Shown: one piece after another, positions 8,127-19,577 of the stretch
Position numbering within the stretch: the stretch's first letter is position 1
Layout: every line of letters begins with the position of its first letter
Origin: Theristus sp. LFF4_11
Lineage: Eukaryota > Nematoda > Chromadorea > Monhysterida > Xyalidae
DNA length: 64,000 nt
Assembly: GCA_030248135.1 (NCBI GenBank)
Contig: JASANC010005514.1
Coordinates: 1-64,000 of the forward strand
Direction: 5' to 3'
Position numbers and translations under genes: made by a program
The notes under the pieces: generated by a model
Seen by the model: only the letters and a program-made list of their open reading frames with translations
Told to the model about the DNA's origin: nothing
The model's database searches: none

Positions 8127-11100
8127 CCGCAACTGTTTGACGGCGATTCCACCGGCGCTGTGCACGTTGCCATTGGAGGTGCTCCTGCTGGCCCACAACA
8201 AACTGCACTTCATTCCGCCCGACATCCGTCTGCTCAGTGCGACGCTGCTCGAGTTGGTAGGTCGACCGTCCGCGTTTGCTTGTCATGAATCATTTCAATT
8301 TTTTTGTGAACAAATTATAGTAATCTTTGTGAGGCTGGACAGGCTTTCAATTGAAATTTCATAAAGATAATAATTATAATTGGATAGGCAAAACACTGCT
8401 GAGGTAAAAGTCCATAGTTTGCAATTTTCAGGATCTCGGCAGCAACTGTCTAAAGGAACTTTCAGTGGAGCTGTGCGAGCTGCGCGAGTTACGGGTACTG
8501 AACATACGCGAAAATTTGCTCACCGAATTGCCTTATGGTTCGAGTTTTTGTGTGTCACTTTATCCTGTGGTTGTCTATTGATTCCAAAATCGGGATTGTA
8601 ATCGCATTGTGGCTTTGTTTCAAAGGCGGCACAATTTTTTCTTTTTCTTACCTAGTTTTTCACAACAAAGAAGTTGACTAACGAGGCCAATGAACGAACT
8701 GCATATAACATAATTCTGGCAAACTGTTTTATGTGCAGATTTGAGTCGCTTGTCACACCTGCGCATGCTGGACGTGTCGTGCAACCAGCTGACTGCGTTG
8801 CCACTTGAGCTACGCCACCTGGCACGCTGTCACGTGCTGAACGTCGCCAACAATGCGCTCACCGTGCCACAGTCAATGGTTGGTGGCAACTGCTGTGGCA
8901 GACATTTTTATGTCATACCATTTCTGCTTGCACAGCAAAATTTCTACTGCACTATGCAGGTCATATGCAGGTAAAAAAATCCTGATGCCAAATCGTTCAG
9001 CCCAGTTGCGCCCAGCAAGCCAGTGCAGTGAGCAGTGTGTGCACTTTGCAGCAATGCACACGAGGCGCCGTGCACATCTGCAAGTGGCTGGACGTTGAGG
9101 CGAGCGCACGACACCAGCCGAAACTGATGGGCGTCTACAGTCAGGCGGCCGACTGGACGCAGCGCTCAATGTCGCTCAGTAAAATGGCAAGCACACGCCA
9201 ACAGCACAGCTATCACGACCAGTTAGTCCAATTTCACATTCAAGTGGCATCGTAGTGCTAGAGTGTCCAGTCTTCAGTTCCGAACGTGGCAAGTGGTAGC
9301 ATTGACCGTGTCTCGAACGCCGATGTGCAGTGATGAACTTTGTTCAATGTACCCACCCGCCCATTTATTGACTTTAGTGCGACGCCGGCCACGAGCGGCA
9401 GTGCGCTTGCGGTGTCGTGTGTGCCGCGGTCAACGTCGTCGCAGTCAACAGCGGACCGCCGAGCGGCGCGTGCCGCCCGTTTCAACACGATCAGCGGTGA
9501 CTCGGGCATCGCGAGCGTCAACGGCGACGAGCAAGCTGCTGCCACGACGGTGCCCTGCTCGAATCGAGGCTCTCGCAACAGCAACGAACTCGATGACCCC
9601 TTGACGGCACACACCATGCAACTGAGACGACGCTCCTCGCCAGCTGACGACTACGAGACGCCACCAACGAGCCGCACTGGCGTCACTGGTGACGGCGGCC
9701 ACGCTGCGCCGGTACGCCCGCAGCAGCCGCACGGCAGTTTCACGCAGGTCTGGCATGGGCATGTGACGCCTGGTTAGGGTGGGACGTTGCGTCTGCATCG
9801 CATGCAAGCTTGTTTCGTTTGTGCCGTTCTTCTATGGGCTGTCCTTAGCCCGAAGCCCGAATGTGGCATACATCCGCCTCGATCGGCTTGTTGTTGCGCT
9901 TTGTTTCTCGCTGCACTTCATCTTGTTGAAATCAAATTACAATACATGTTTATTGTGATACTCTGGGCATTTTGCAGTTGTTTACTTGAAGTTCATTGAA
10001 TCTGTTGGTTGTTTTGTGCAGGAAGTGATGACGGCCTGTTTGCAGCGACTGAACACAAACAGCAGCAGCACTCAGCCAAGCGCCTTGACCGTGAATGCAA
10101 CTGCCGCACCAGCAGTCATGAACGCACATCCAATCAGCAACAGACAACGCTCAATGGACAGCCAATCAACGTGTACCACCATTTCAACCGGCTCACCCAC
10201 TCCGAAGGCGACCCCGTGTAAATTCGATGGCACTTCGGATGCAGACGACGATGCCGATATGACGCTAAGAGCGTCGGCGTCACAGTGCAGCCAGAGTCCG
10301 CTGAAGAACGCTGATTATGGAAACAGCGCACGGAATCTGTTCTTTGCTGGCGAGTCGTTCAGTCACCAGCAACATGCGACCTCACCAGCACGGCCGAGTG
10401 CGCCGCCGCCCGCGCCCCCTGTGCCCACAGCGTCATCCCCGAATCGAATGCGTCCTGTGGCGCCAGCACGCCTGATTCAACCGAACGGACTGATGCCACG
10501 AACGGCTGGCACCAAGAACACTGCCGCTGTCACTGATTCGGACGCGGACAGTAAACAGCTCAACGGATCACTCAGGGACACCGAAAAGCAAATCGGTATG
10601 TTCACAGTTGGCATGCTCACTTCTGTTTGTAGTGGGCACGTTTTTCAGTGGTCTGTTCTGTATTCTGCACCGAAATGCCACTTCAGTATTTCGCTTGTTT
10701 TACGCTGCGTATTATCTTTTCCAACGTGGTAATTACTTGTCTGTGGCATTCGTGTGTCGAGTGTGCTTTGTTGTGTGATCAGTTGCAGCATTTTGCTTCG
10801 CAGGCATGCCAGTCAGTGAGCCGTCGTTGTTCGTGGCGCCATGCTCGACGCCTGCAGTGTCCATGGGCAGCGCGCTAACGCCCGTCATCGAGAGTCCCAC
10901 GGACGAATACTTGCGACAGGCGAGTGCGTTCGTTCAGTCGTCTGCCGCCGTGTTCCACCTGGATGCGAACGCGAACCCGACCACAATCCAACAGTACATC
11001 ACGAAAGTGCGCTCGTTTCCGTTCTTCGACTTCTTTGGCTGTTTGTTTTTTAACCAGCCTTTTTATGAATGAATGTGTGTGGTTTTCTGGGGCTCAAGAG

Positions 11101-14100
11101 AAAGATGCTGTTGTGTTCGCTTCACTGTCCTACGATGGACAAGTGAGTCACCGAGACTGCATTTCAGTTTGGTCGCATTGATTGGTCGCTCGCACGAGCA
11201 TGGTGCCGTCCATACAATTTTGCTTGTTCTGAGTTGTTCAGAGTGTCGGTTTTGCTTGGTTCCCAGCTATCATTATTCATTACATTCCTTTTGCTTTCAG
11301 TGTGCCCACCCAGCAGCATGTTCAACAACGTACGAGAACGGGCACACCAGTTACAGCAATATGACTGAATACAGTGATGCCAACGGTAACAGCATCGAGT
11401 GTGTGCCAGTGGCAAGCAGCTCAACTGTGATCACAACAACCACGAGTAACAAGGACACCAAACAACGCACATGCGCTAATGCGAATGCTGCTGCTGTTGG
11501 GAAGAACACGACGATCGGCAGCAGACACACCAATGGTAAGGCTGTCACGGCCACCAAGAACAGCAGGGAGACAAGCGCGGCAAGGCTGACGACAACGAGC
11601 AACAAGACGAAGGCATCGCCGCCATTGGCTCGTGTCGACACAAAAGCAAACACGGCCACTAGCACCAATGGTAAAATGCCGAGGAAGAGCAGCATCTCGA
11701 GTAGCACTTCGTCTAGTCTCTCGAATGTCTCTAACGGGCGACCAGCGACCGCGAACATGATGACAGGCAGAAGGACGAACTCAACGAGTGCTGCGCCGCA
11801 GAGACGACCGACAACTGGTGGGTGGTGGTGGTGCCACGGTTGTTTGCTGCAACAAGGCAGTGTGGTGTGGTCAACGTGTTCGTTGCCGTTTCAGGCTCTG
11901 CACGAAGCACACCAGTGACTGCGCGTAAACATTCCGGTGAAACGTACGCGACCACACAACTGATTGAGAACATGAGAAAGGTGCGTAAAAGACAGTTTCA
12001 TTGTCATCTGTTTGAAAACCTCTGAAAACGCGTTGTAATGTGGCGCAGCACTTCATACTGAGTTTGTTGCAGTCACTCGAGATGCGTCTGTGCGTGCAGC
12101 TGCCTGCGGATCGAGGCGAGCTGGCGAGTGCGCTGTCTGACGGCGTCCACCTGTGCAACCTGGTCAACCAGCTGCGCATGCGCTCCGTCTCGTCCGTGCA
12201 TAAGCCGGTCGATGAAAAGGTGACGTGCACTCGGTTGAATGGGCAAACGCGAAATCAGCATCGGCTGATCTCGTTGGTCTATCATACGTTTTTGTCAATT
12301 TCCAGACGCCGCTGTCCGCTCCCAAATGTCGACGAAACGTTGAGAACTTTCTGATGGCATGCCGCAGATTGGGTGTTCCAGAGGTAGGCTAATACATTGT
12401 TTGTTTTGTGGGCGCTCTTTTATTATTGCATTCTTTGTCTGTTTAGTGTTTGCTTTGCTCTGTTTTTGTCTGTTCTTTTCATTCTGTTGGTAATCTCTAC
12501 TTTGCTTTTTGGTTCTTTCGTTTTGTTATGTGCTGTCGTGTTGTGAATATTGTTGTCGCTATTATGTATTCGTGTGGCTTGCTTTGTTATTATTCTGTTG
12601 TTGCATCATTTCCGTCAGTTTTGTCTGTATAGTATCGCAACACTCCGATGTTGTCCGTCGCAATTTGTTGTCGTTTGACATTTTCTGTGCCAAAAAAACT
12701 GCCAAGAAACGCATTGTGCTGTGCTGGGCTACCTGTTGCCTTAAAGGTTTCTTAATTGCTGTCACAAATGAATCAGATTGTTTGAAAGCAAGTTGAGTCG
12801 CATTTTGAGTTGTCACCTACCTACTTACCGTGCTTTTTAAGTCACAAAAAGTTGTTACATGGCCCGTTAAGTTTTGCGTGTTATTCTTTTGTCACTGTTG
12901 CCACCATTTGCACGAGATTTAGTATTGTTTTCCATGATTTCTCTATTTTTGTTCAGTTGGCGTTTTGTGTTACTTTTTCGACAACATGATAATCTTCTTA
13001 GTGTAACCGTTGGTATTAGCTGGTGTCGAAGACACTGCTAACAGGCTAGCTTTGCGTTCACGACTGCCGCGTGCAGGTGCAGTACAGTGCGTGCTACTTG
13101 CAGGAGTGCCTGCGTGGCGAGCTAGTGCATCAGTGGCCGATGGATCTCGAGCTGCTGTTGCCCGTCTACGTTCACATTGTAGCACTGAAGCACACCGATG
13201 GGAGCAATCATCAAGAGGATGTTGATTTTTGGCAAGAACACTTGGGCGAGTGTGGTGCCGATTGCACGCACGGCACTAGCACCGACAACACAGGGGCTGG
13301 CCGACTGGAGCGAGTCTGTGCGCTGCTTGGTCTGCTGCTGTTTGTGGCCGCCGTCCTCTGGGCGCTCACTGCATGACCCACGTGCAATGCGACAACAAAC
13401 ACATGTGACATCCAGTATGCACTCGTTCGTTAGGTTCCGCTCGCCACTGTCTTCATGAATAGCACTTCTCGGGTCGTATTTTTGTCCCATTTTTCTACAA
13501 AGTTGATTGGTTACATTTTAAAGGATTAACCGAATAATTTTTTAACGTGCTTTGTCTGTAACTTGTTCTAACTGATTTTGGTTGAAATAACACTTGTTCC
13601 AGGTTTTTTGAATCAATTAACGAGCTAACATTCTGTAACATATATTAAAATTTTCTTGTGTCTGTTTTGCTTTTCTTCTTTATTCACGGCCAGATTTTAT
13701 CAGTCATTTGCTGTGAACAAATAGTACATGTATATCAGCGATTTCACCTGCTCTTTTTTTGTCCATTCCATTATTTGCCATTTATTTCTTTCGTTTGAGT
13801 CAGTTGTTCTGCTCTGCTGTGTTTTTGTACATAGTTTTGATTTTCTGTATTATTTAGCGGGTATAGTTTTTTTGCTGGGGTCTTCTTTATGGTTCGACTG
13901 TTTTATGGTTTTTGCCATGATTTGAATTAGTCATTGCACAAGTCCAATTATTCCAATTTCGTTTCGCATACACTTGTATGCCGATACAACACCGTCCAGA
14001 AAACAGTGTCTGTACATTGTTTACACATTGTTTGTTTTATCACGAGTGTTCTTGCCAGTTTCTGCCCATCTGTACTTACATGCCGTTTCAATGCAGATCA

Positions 14101-14439
14101 AAAACGTTACAATAAACAATGACACCGATAAGGTCATTCTTCGTGCGATATTATTCATCTTGTGGTCATTGCGGTGCGGACACAGTAGCTTATTGGTGAG
14201 CCCAGCACTGAATGCACCGTGTTCCATTGCAGAGTCAACTGTGTGCGCACGCGGACATCTTGGACAGTCGCAACATGGCCGCAGTGAGTCGCACGGTGAC
14301 AGCGTTGTGCAAGCACTCCTCGTCCTCGTCCACCACCAACTCGTCATTGAGCACCACCACCAAACGGCCGTCCCCACCGGTCTGCACGCCCGCTGGCCAG
14401 CCACTGCGCTCGGCATCCGCTCGCATCTCCGATGTGTGA
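8127..14439 (+). CDS. LRCH-family protein (LRRs + calponin homology), 5' partial
   Basis: Exons that keep phase: 8127-8256, 8432-8537, 8739-8878, 9052-9221, 9378-9747, 10022-10595, 10804-11006, 11301-11817, 11895-11980, 12073-12219 (or from 12049), 12306-12383, 14233-14439; about 908 residues plus stop. The first four exons encode LRRs and the CTRGAVHICKWL segment that follows the LRRs in LRCH proteins. The middle is Ser/Thr/Pro-rich and disordered. The end is a CH domain with the family signature KCRRNVENFL. LRCH proteins are cortical, actin-linked scaffolds (family knowledge). The first exon opens in mid-repeat with one base of a split codon, so N-terminal LRRs and the start lie upstream of the window. 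Donors at 8538 (GTTCGA) and 9222 (GTTAGT) are weak but fixed by phase. Confidence 0.9.
13077..13376 (+). CDS. Possible alternative 3' exon of LRCH with membrane anchor
   Basis: Inside the 1.85-kb last LRCH intron, a frame opens in phase 0 after CAG at 13076 and ends with a stop at 13374. It encodes a Leu-rich amphipathic stretch, an acidic linker, and finally a hydrophobic segment of about 18 residues (LLGLLLFVAAVLWALTA). Joined to the exon ending at 12383 it would replace the soluble C-terminus by a membrane-spanning one. Vertebrate LRCH4 has a C-terminal membrane segment (family knowledge). No transcript evidence is available, so it may be chance. Confidence 0.45.
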   Translation: MQYSACYLQECLRGELVHQWPMDLELLLPVYVHIVALKHTDGSNHQEDVDFWQEHLGECGADCTHGTSTDNTGAGRLERVCALLGLLLFVAAVLWALTA

Positions 14440-14735
14440 CGTCATTGCTGCCGAGTGCTTGCGGTGGTGGCGATTGACTGCTCGTGTGTTCGATGAAGCA
14501 CTGTATTTTATTTAGGGCAATGAAATGTTCCGGTTATAATTTGATTTCATTCATTTTTCTGATTCGCAGTTCATTCTCATTATACGGATCTGAACACGTT
14601 TTCTTTTCTGATTTGCAGTCTTACCAGAATTCGAAATTTTTATTTTGTTTGCACATTGTGTTTTTGCTATTTCTTTGTGTTACACACAGATTTTCTTTTT
14701 TTGAGAAAGAAAACATTGTCGAAGTATCTGTGTAC

Positions 14736-14755
14736 TAGGGTTGTTAAAAAAAACA

Positions 14756-14803
<48 letters not shown>

Positions 14804-15429
14804 AATGTGTGGTATATTAAAGAGGGGGGGGGAAAAACCAATATTTTTTGAAGCGCCCCCCCCGTGACTCCCTTTTAGGGGGGCTTTTTTTGTTTTTTTT
14901 TGGGGTCCCCTCTTCTCCTTTTCTTCCCACCCTCCTCCTTTCTTCTTGTTTTTTTTCTTCTAAACCACATCTTTTTTTCTCTGCTAAACTAATATTAAAG
15001 TAAAGAAAAAAAAACCCCCCCGTTTTTTTTTCTTTTTTTTTTTTTGGGGGGGGGGGGGCGAAAACAAAAGAAAAAAAAAAAAAAAAAAACAGGTTGCTTG
15101 CGGAGGGGGGGGGGAGAACAGGGGCGGCCGGGGGGGCGAGTCGTCTCCTTTTCTGGGTCGGGGAGGGTGGGCGTGGTGTTGGGCGACTCTAAAAACTTTC
15201 GTGGAGGTGTTGTCTAAACTAAAAAAATAGGGAAAAAAAAACACAAAAGCCAGCTAAAAAGTTTTGGTATAATCAAAGAAAATTTTTGTTGAACTTTCGA
15301 AAAATTTTGCCAAAATTGAGGTTTTCAGAGCATATTAGAGGAAAATTTTTCGAATTAAAAAAAAAATCGGCATTTTTGTTTTTTTTAATCACTTTTAAAA
15401 AAAAATTTCATTTTTGTTTAACAACCCTA
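14736..15429. mobile_element. Non-autonomous hAT-like element
   Basis: The ends are inverted repeats TAGGGTTGTTAAA and TTTAACAACCCTA. They are flanked by near-identical 8-bp words, CTGTGTAC (14728-14735) and CTCTGTAC (15430-15437), as expected for a hAT target duplication with one mismatch. There is no coding capacity. The interior is dominated by very long T, A, C and G homopolymers (14758-15070), whose lengths may be unreliable in the assembly. Confidence 0.65.
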
Positions 15430-15437
15430 CTCTGTAC

Positions 15438-16458
15438 TCGATTTTTTACCACTCATTTACGGTCGTGCTTGTCAAGCTTTATAACGCAATAAAAAGTCGA
15501 AATCCGTTGCGAAGTATTTTTTTCACGCGCATGATGCATGAATGAATGAATAATGAATGATCATGCGAATCAACCGCTCATCATAACTTTCAACTTCATC
15601 GCATTTCAGAATAACACCAGACTTTTTCGCTTGCAAATCAATAGTCAAAAGGTCAGCCATATCTGGATTACTTGTTTTATGACTTTTTACACAATGCAAA
15701 TGAGTATTGTTGTCAATCAGTACAAAGGAAAGAAATCTGTGCTAACCAAGTCGGAAAACATTACCCTAAAACGGGAGCTATGTTGCGATCTTCCATGCAA
15801 TTCGTCTAACTTGACTCGAGTGAGCGTGGCAAAAAAACCACAATCAATTCCATTCCTAAGCCATACACCAGTCAAACAGCAATAAAAGTGCAAGCCGATA
15901 AAATTGAACGAAGATAATCATATGCCTACCAAATAGTATAAGTTCCAAAGCAAAAGCATGGGAATTCACTGACACTCGCTTGTTTCACGTTTAGCTGCAG
16001 TGTGCAACAACATACATAAACACAACAACAAACAAAGCTGTATAATGTAACAACGTGAGTACTCATCAGAAACAGACTATCATCTGTCCATTTTTCGCAC
16101 TCTCAATCTATTGCACTGAAAAAAATGCTCTGTCCAATTGATATCCAAAACTCAACAAGAGTGGATTTAATTCAAACGTGTCCGGACTGAAATGACGTCA
16201 TTTGCTTTAAAAACGTCCGTATGTCAAAGTACAGGCACAAAAATGTCAGTTTGGTGTGACTGATTCAACATTCATCGTTTGTTTACGGGAAGAAATCGGC
16301 TAAACGTTAAGTCTGGCTTGCAGTGAACGGCAAGCGCATGTTTGACGGCACATGACGTCATTTCAGTGGGACACGTTTAAAAAATAGGTCATACTAAACC
16401 AACGCGTGTTGTCCAGTGTAAAAACGCAAGCAGACACGGTCGACCCAAGGGCACCGGT
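15438..16458. other. Intergenic between LRCH and CK1 genes
   Basis: A 110-codon frame lies at 15553-15885 (+) without a recognisable domain or splice context, and is not called. The rest is AT-rich. The two flanking genes converge here (LRCH +, CK1 -), so 3' UTRs are expected. Confidence 0.5.
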
Positions 16459-19400
16459 TCAATCGGCGTGCCAGTTCGTCGGCGGCGGTGTGCCCCAGGC
16501 TGCAGAGCGAAAGTTCATGCCGTGCCGCGAGCCGCTCGGACTGAGCGACGCCGGCGGCAGCTCCGGCTCGACGCCACGCGGCAGCGTCCAGCGGAACGTG
16601 CACTCGAACGCGAACTGGTCGTGTTTGTTGCGGTTGGCGATGCGCTGCCAGTCGAACGCCACCACCGAGTCGTCGAGCACATTCTCATCGTGCAGCATGC
16701 GAGCGAGCAACGCGTCCAAGTGCTCGTAGTCCGGCTGCTGCTCGAAGGCGAGCGCCCGCGTGTACCGCAGCATCGCGGCGAACTCGCTCGGCAGACCTGC
16801 GCACAGTGCCTCCGGCGTCGTGTTCTCCTTGATCTGCTTGATTCGGTTGTACACCTGCTTCTTGCTGCGGTACGGCTTCCGGCGGTTGTCTTGCTCCTGG
16901 AACGCGCAATTGTGAACGCATCACCAAACGCCGAAGGTGTATAGGCACTCACTCGATGACAGAAGACTCGATGGGCGCCCTACTCAATGGAGTTCTGTAC
17001 GCTTCTCTGGGTTAGCCCAGGCTGAAAACATCGCCTAAAATCCCAACAACAACAACAACAAAAAAGACTTGTAGCGTCCACTCATGCCTACACCAATCCA
17101 ACGGAGTTTGGCACCTTCGAGTTTCTGGAATTGGTGGAACGGGAAGGAGATCGCATGGCGTAAATGAAAAACAACCGCAAAATAGTGCATTTACCCTCCA
17201 CGGGAGTTCGCCCTTTGCAAAGTGCACCAGCACATAGACCATTGACTCCAAATCGTCCCTCCGTGACGTCTCGAAGCCCCGATGGCAATTGATGGACGTG
17301 AATCGTGCCGTGCCGACCAGATTCTTGCCACGCCTGAACGGTATGTGCTTCAGCGTCTGCCCCTCGCGATAGCGGTACCGTCGCGCGAGTCCGTAGTCGA
17401 TCAGGTAGATCGTCGACGGGTCGTCGTAGAGGCCGACCAGGAAGTTCTCCGGTTTGATGTCGCGATGGATGAAGCCGGCCTGGTGGACGTGCCGGAGACG
17501 CGCCAGCATTTGACGGCCGATCTTCAGCACGGTGACCAGCGAGAAATGCTGCTGACAGAACGAGAACAGCTGATCCAACGGCGGCCCGAGCAGATCCATC
17601 ACGAGAATGTTGTGGTCGTATTCGCGGTCGAACCAGTGCACCGCCGGGATGCCGTGGCCGCCCGCCAGCACCTGGTACACCTTGTACTCGTAGGCGAGGT
17701 GTTCGCTGCCACGGATCGGCGTCTCGAACTTCACGGCCACCTGCAAACCAGTGAAAACCATAAACTGCAACTATTGACGGCTTCTTTAGGTCAGTCACTC
17801 AACGCGCGCATGGATAGGTAAGCAATGCCGGTCACGGGAATTCAAATTTGGGGTAGTGACACGCCCGAGTCCTGGGCTGAGTCACTAGAGCCATTTTGAA
17901 TTGCCGAATCAAGCATAAAGCTGATCTCCTTTTCATGAATGCATACACACTGAGTCGCAGAACCAAAAGTAAGAAAGAAGGAAGGCACAGAACGACAGAA
18001 TTCGTGCATGCTGAATAACGGATGAAGAGTCGTTGAAGAGCCAAAATTACACCTTTTGGACACAATACGAATAAAAGCGCGGCTATTTTTAATGATTCGA
18101 GCCGTTTTGTTTTGTTAAGCTAAAAGTTCACAGTTTGCCATCTTTCATGTTGAAATTGTAATCGTCAGCGAAGTTAGTTCTGGAATAAGATTCAGTCTAC
18201 AGATAAGAGAAAAAAAAAACGATTTGCAATGTTTCGAAAAGAGTTAGTTTTGTCGGTAACCGTGGGGAGGGAAGGAGAGGTGAAGCATCTCTTAATGAAA
18301 TGCGAAAGATCAGTTCCAAACTGTAAGCATACACAAACACCCAAAATCACTTGCCGGCGGTTCATCGGGCGGTTTGCCAAGATCGTCAGCAATGAATATC
18401 GACCCGTAACTGCCGAAACTGAGCTTTTGACTGATACGATAGCGGCCGTTGATGGTGAGGCCAATCTTGCTGCGCAGCTTGTTTTCCTCCTCCATCTTGC
18501 GCATTGCTGCGTGCCAGGGGTCTTCCTCCTCCGCTGCCGTTTCGTCTGTTGTCTGAGAGAGGAAATTTTTGTTTGGATGACAGCAGAGATGTGGCATTCT
18601 TCAACAACAACAGGTTTGTTTGCCTCAATATAAAAAAACCAGCAAAAGTCCTAGCGCTATTGTGAACTCATAAAAGAATAACAATGAAACAAGAGTCTGA
18701 ACAAAAACGTCTGCTGCTCATTCCTGCCGAAGCTGATCAACCTTTGCGTTTGGTTGTATCACCAATTTCGTTCCTTTTTGGCAATATTTCAAATAATAGC
18801 ACCGACGAGGGAGAAATGAACAGATCGACGTGTTTATGGCACAAAGTACTGTGTAATTTTTGTTACCACTTTTGAGTTGCAAAAAGAATTCGGGTTCTAG
18901 CATGCCACAGATTCGTTCAAGTTGGAACAATACAATTTTGAACTTTTTGAACTCAGAAGAAAATTCGAGAGTCGATTGTTTGCGCAAAAACGCGCCGCCA
19001 TTTTCAGCCAATTCTTTGGTTCTGCAAAACCTTGGTTTCAAAGTTTCGCATGTGACCAGAAACGAGATACATGTCATATGCGAAACTTTGAATTGAGATT
19101 TGGTTCTGATTTGATTCGAACCCAAGCTTCTCACTTGGCAATTTGCGGCTGAATAGGTCTTCTTGCAAGTCCGATCCCGTTCTTTCTTTTCTCGCGTTCT
19201 CTGTATTCTACGAAAAGAGGAATGGACAGACAGGATTACACAAACAAACTGTGTGCCACCTTGTGCTGTTGCGAGTGTCCGTTGGTGGCAGCAGCGGTGC
19301 ACCTGCTGAATCCGTTCAACTGTGCCGCCGCGTTGTCCTGCTCACTTTCGCTGCGTGCCGACGAGCACGGCGTCGCCGCACTCATGCCGTCCGCTGAGTC

Positions 19401-19577
19401 AAACGTCCAACTTTTGCTGTCGTTCGCAACACCGCCAGCGCCAGCACCACCGCTGTTGTTGTTGTCGGTGAAACCGTTCACTTGAGCACTCGACTTCCAG
19501 GCTGCTTTCAACGAACCACCACAGCCACTGCTCGTGCTGCCCTCAGCCGTCGTCGTCGTTGCTGCTGCTGTGGCCAT
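16459..19577 (-). CDS. Divergent casein kinase 1 family protein kinase
   Basis: Four exons keep phase: 19577-19260, 18552-18355, 17740-17195, 16896-16459; 499 residues. Residues 1-106 are Ala/Thr/Ser/Asn-rich and look disordered. The kinase domain starts near residue 140 with a glycine-loop variant SFGSYGS (151-157), catalytic Lys176, HRDIKPENF (264-272), DYG instead of DFG (287-289), GTARF and SRRDDLESMVYVL, the last typical of CK1. It runs through the CK1 C-lobe motif LPSEFA in the last exon and ends shortly after. It transfers phosphate to Ser/Thr; the substrate is unknown. Intron 2 has a GC donor (CCG|GCAAGT), required by phase. Introns carry a SINE fragment and a palindromic repeat. Nematodes have many such divergent CK1 genes, so no ortholog is named. 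Confidence 0.9.
16929..17021 (+). repeat. SINE fragment (3' body)
   Basis: This stretch matches the body of the tRNA-headed element at 61597-61746 in opposite orientation, sharing the phrases GTGTATAGGCACT, GATGGGCGCCCTACTCAATGG and GGGTTAGCCC. The tRNA-like head is absent, so this copy is 5'-truncated. It lies in the third CK1 intron, about 30 bases from the acceptor of the last exon. Confidence 0.75.
17789..17964 (-). repeat. Palindromic MITE-like repeat, copy A
   Basis: The minus strand begins GGTTCTGCGACTCAGTG and ends near its imperfect complement (CGCGTTGAGTGACTGACC). The middle holds CAATTCAAAATGGCTCTAG and GAATTCCCG. It matches copies at 33974, 60963 and 63217. It lies in the second CK1 intron and extends 49 bases past the exon-3 acceptor on the other side. 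Confidence 0.65.

Noticed and set aside
11351..11758. 135-codon minus-strand frame, very hydrophobic
   Set aside because: It is the complement of the Thr/Ser/Asn-rich LRCH linker exon. LRCH is supported by phase and family signatures on the plus strand.
14800..15070. G-quadruplex or regulatory meaning of long G and C runs
   Set aside because: They alternate with implausibly long A/T runs inside a transposon, so an assembly artefact is as likely.
15553..15885. 110-codon plus-strand frame downstream of the hAT-like element
   Set aside because: No recognisable motif and no splice context. Length is within chance for this many frames.
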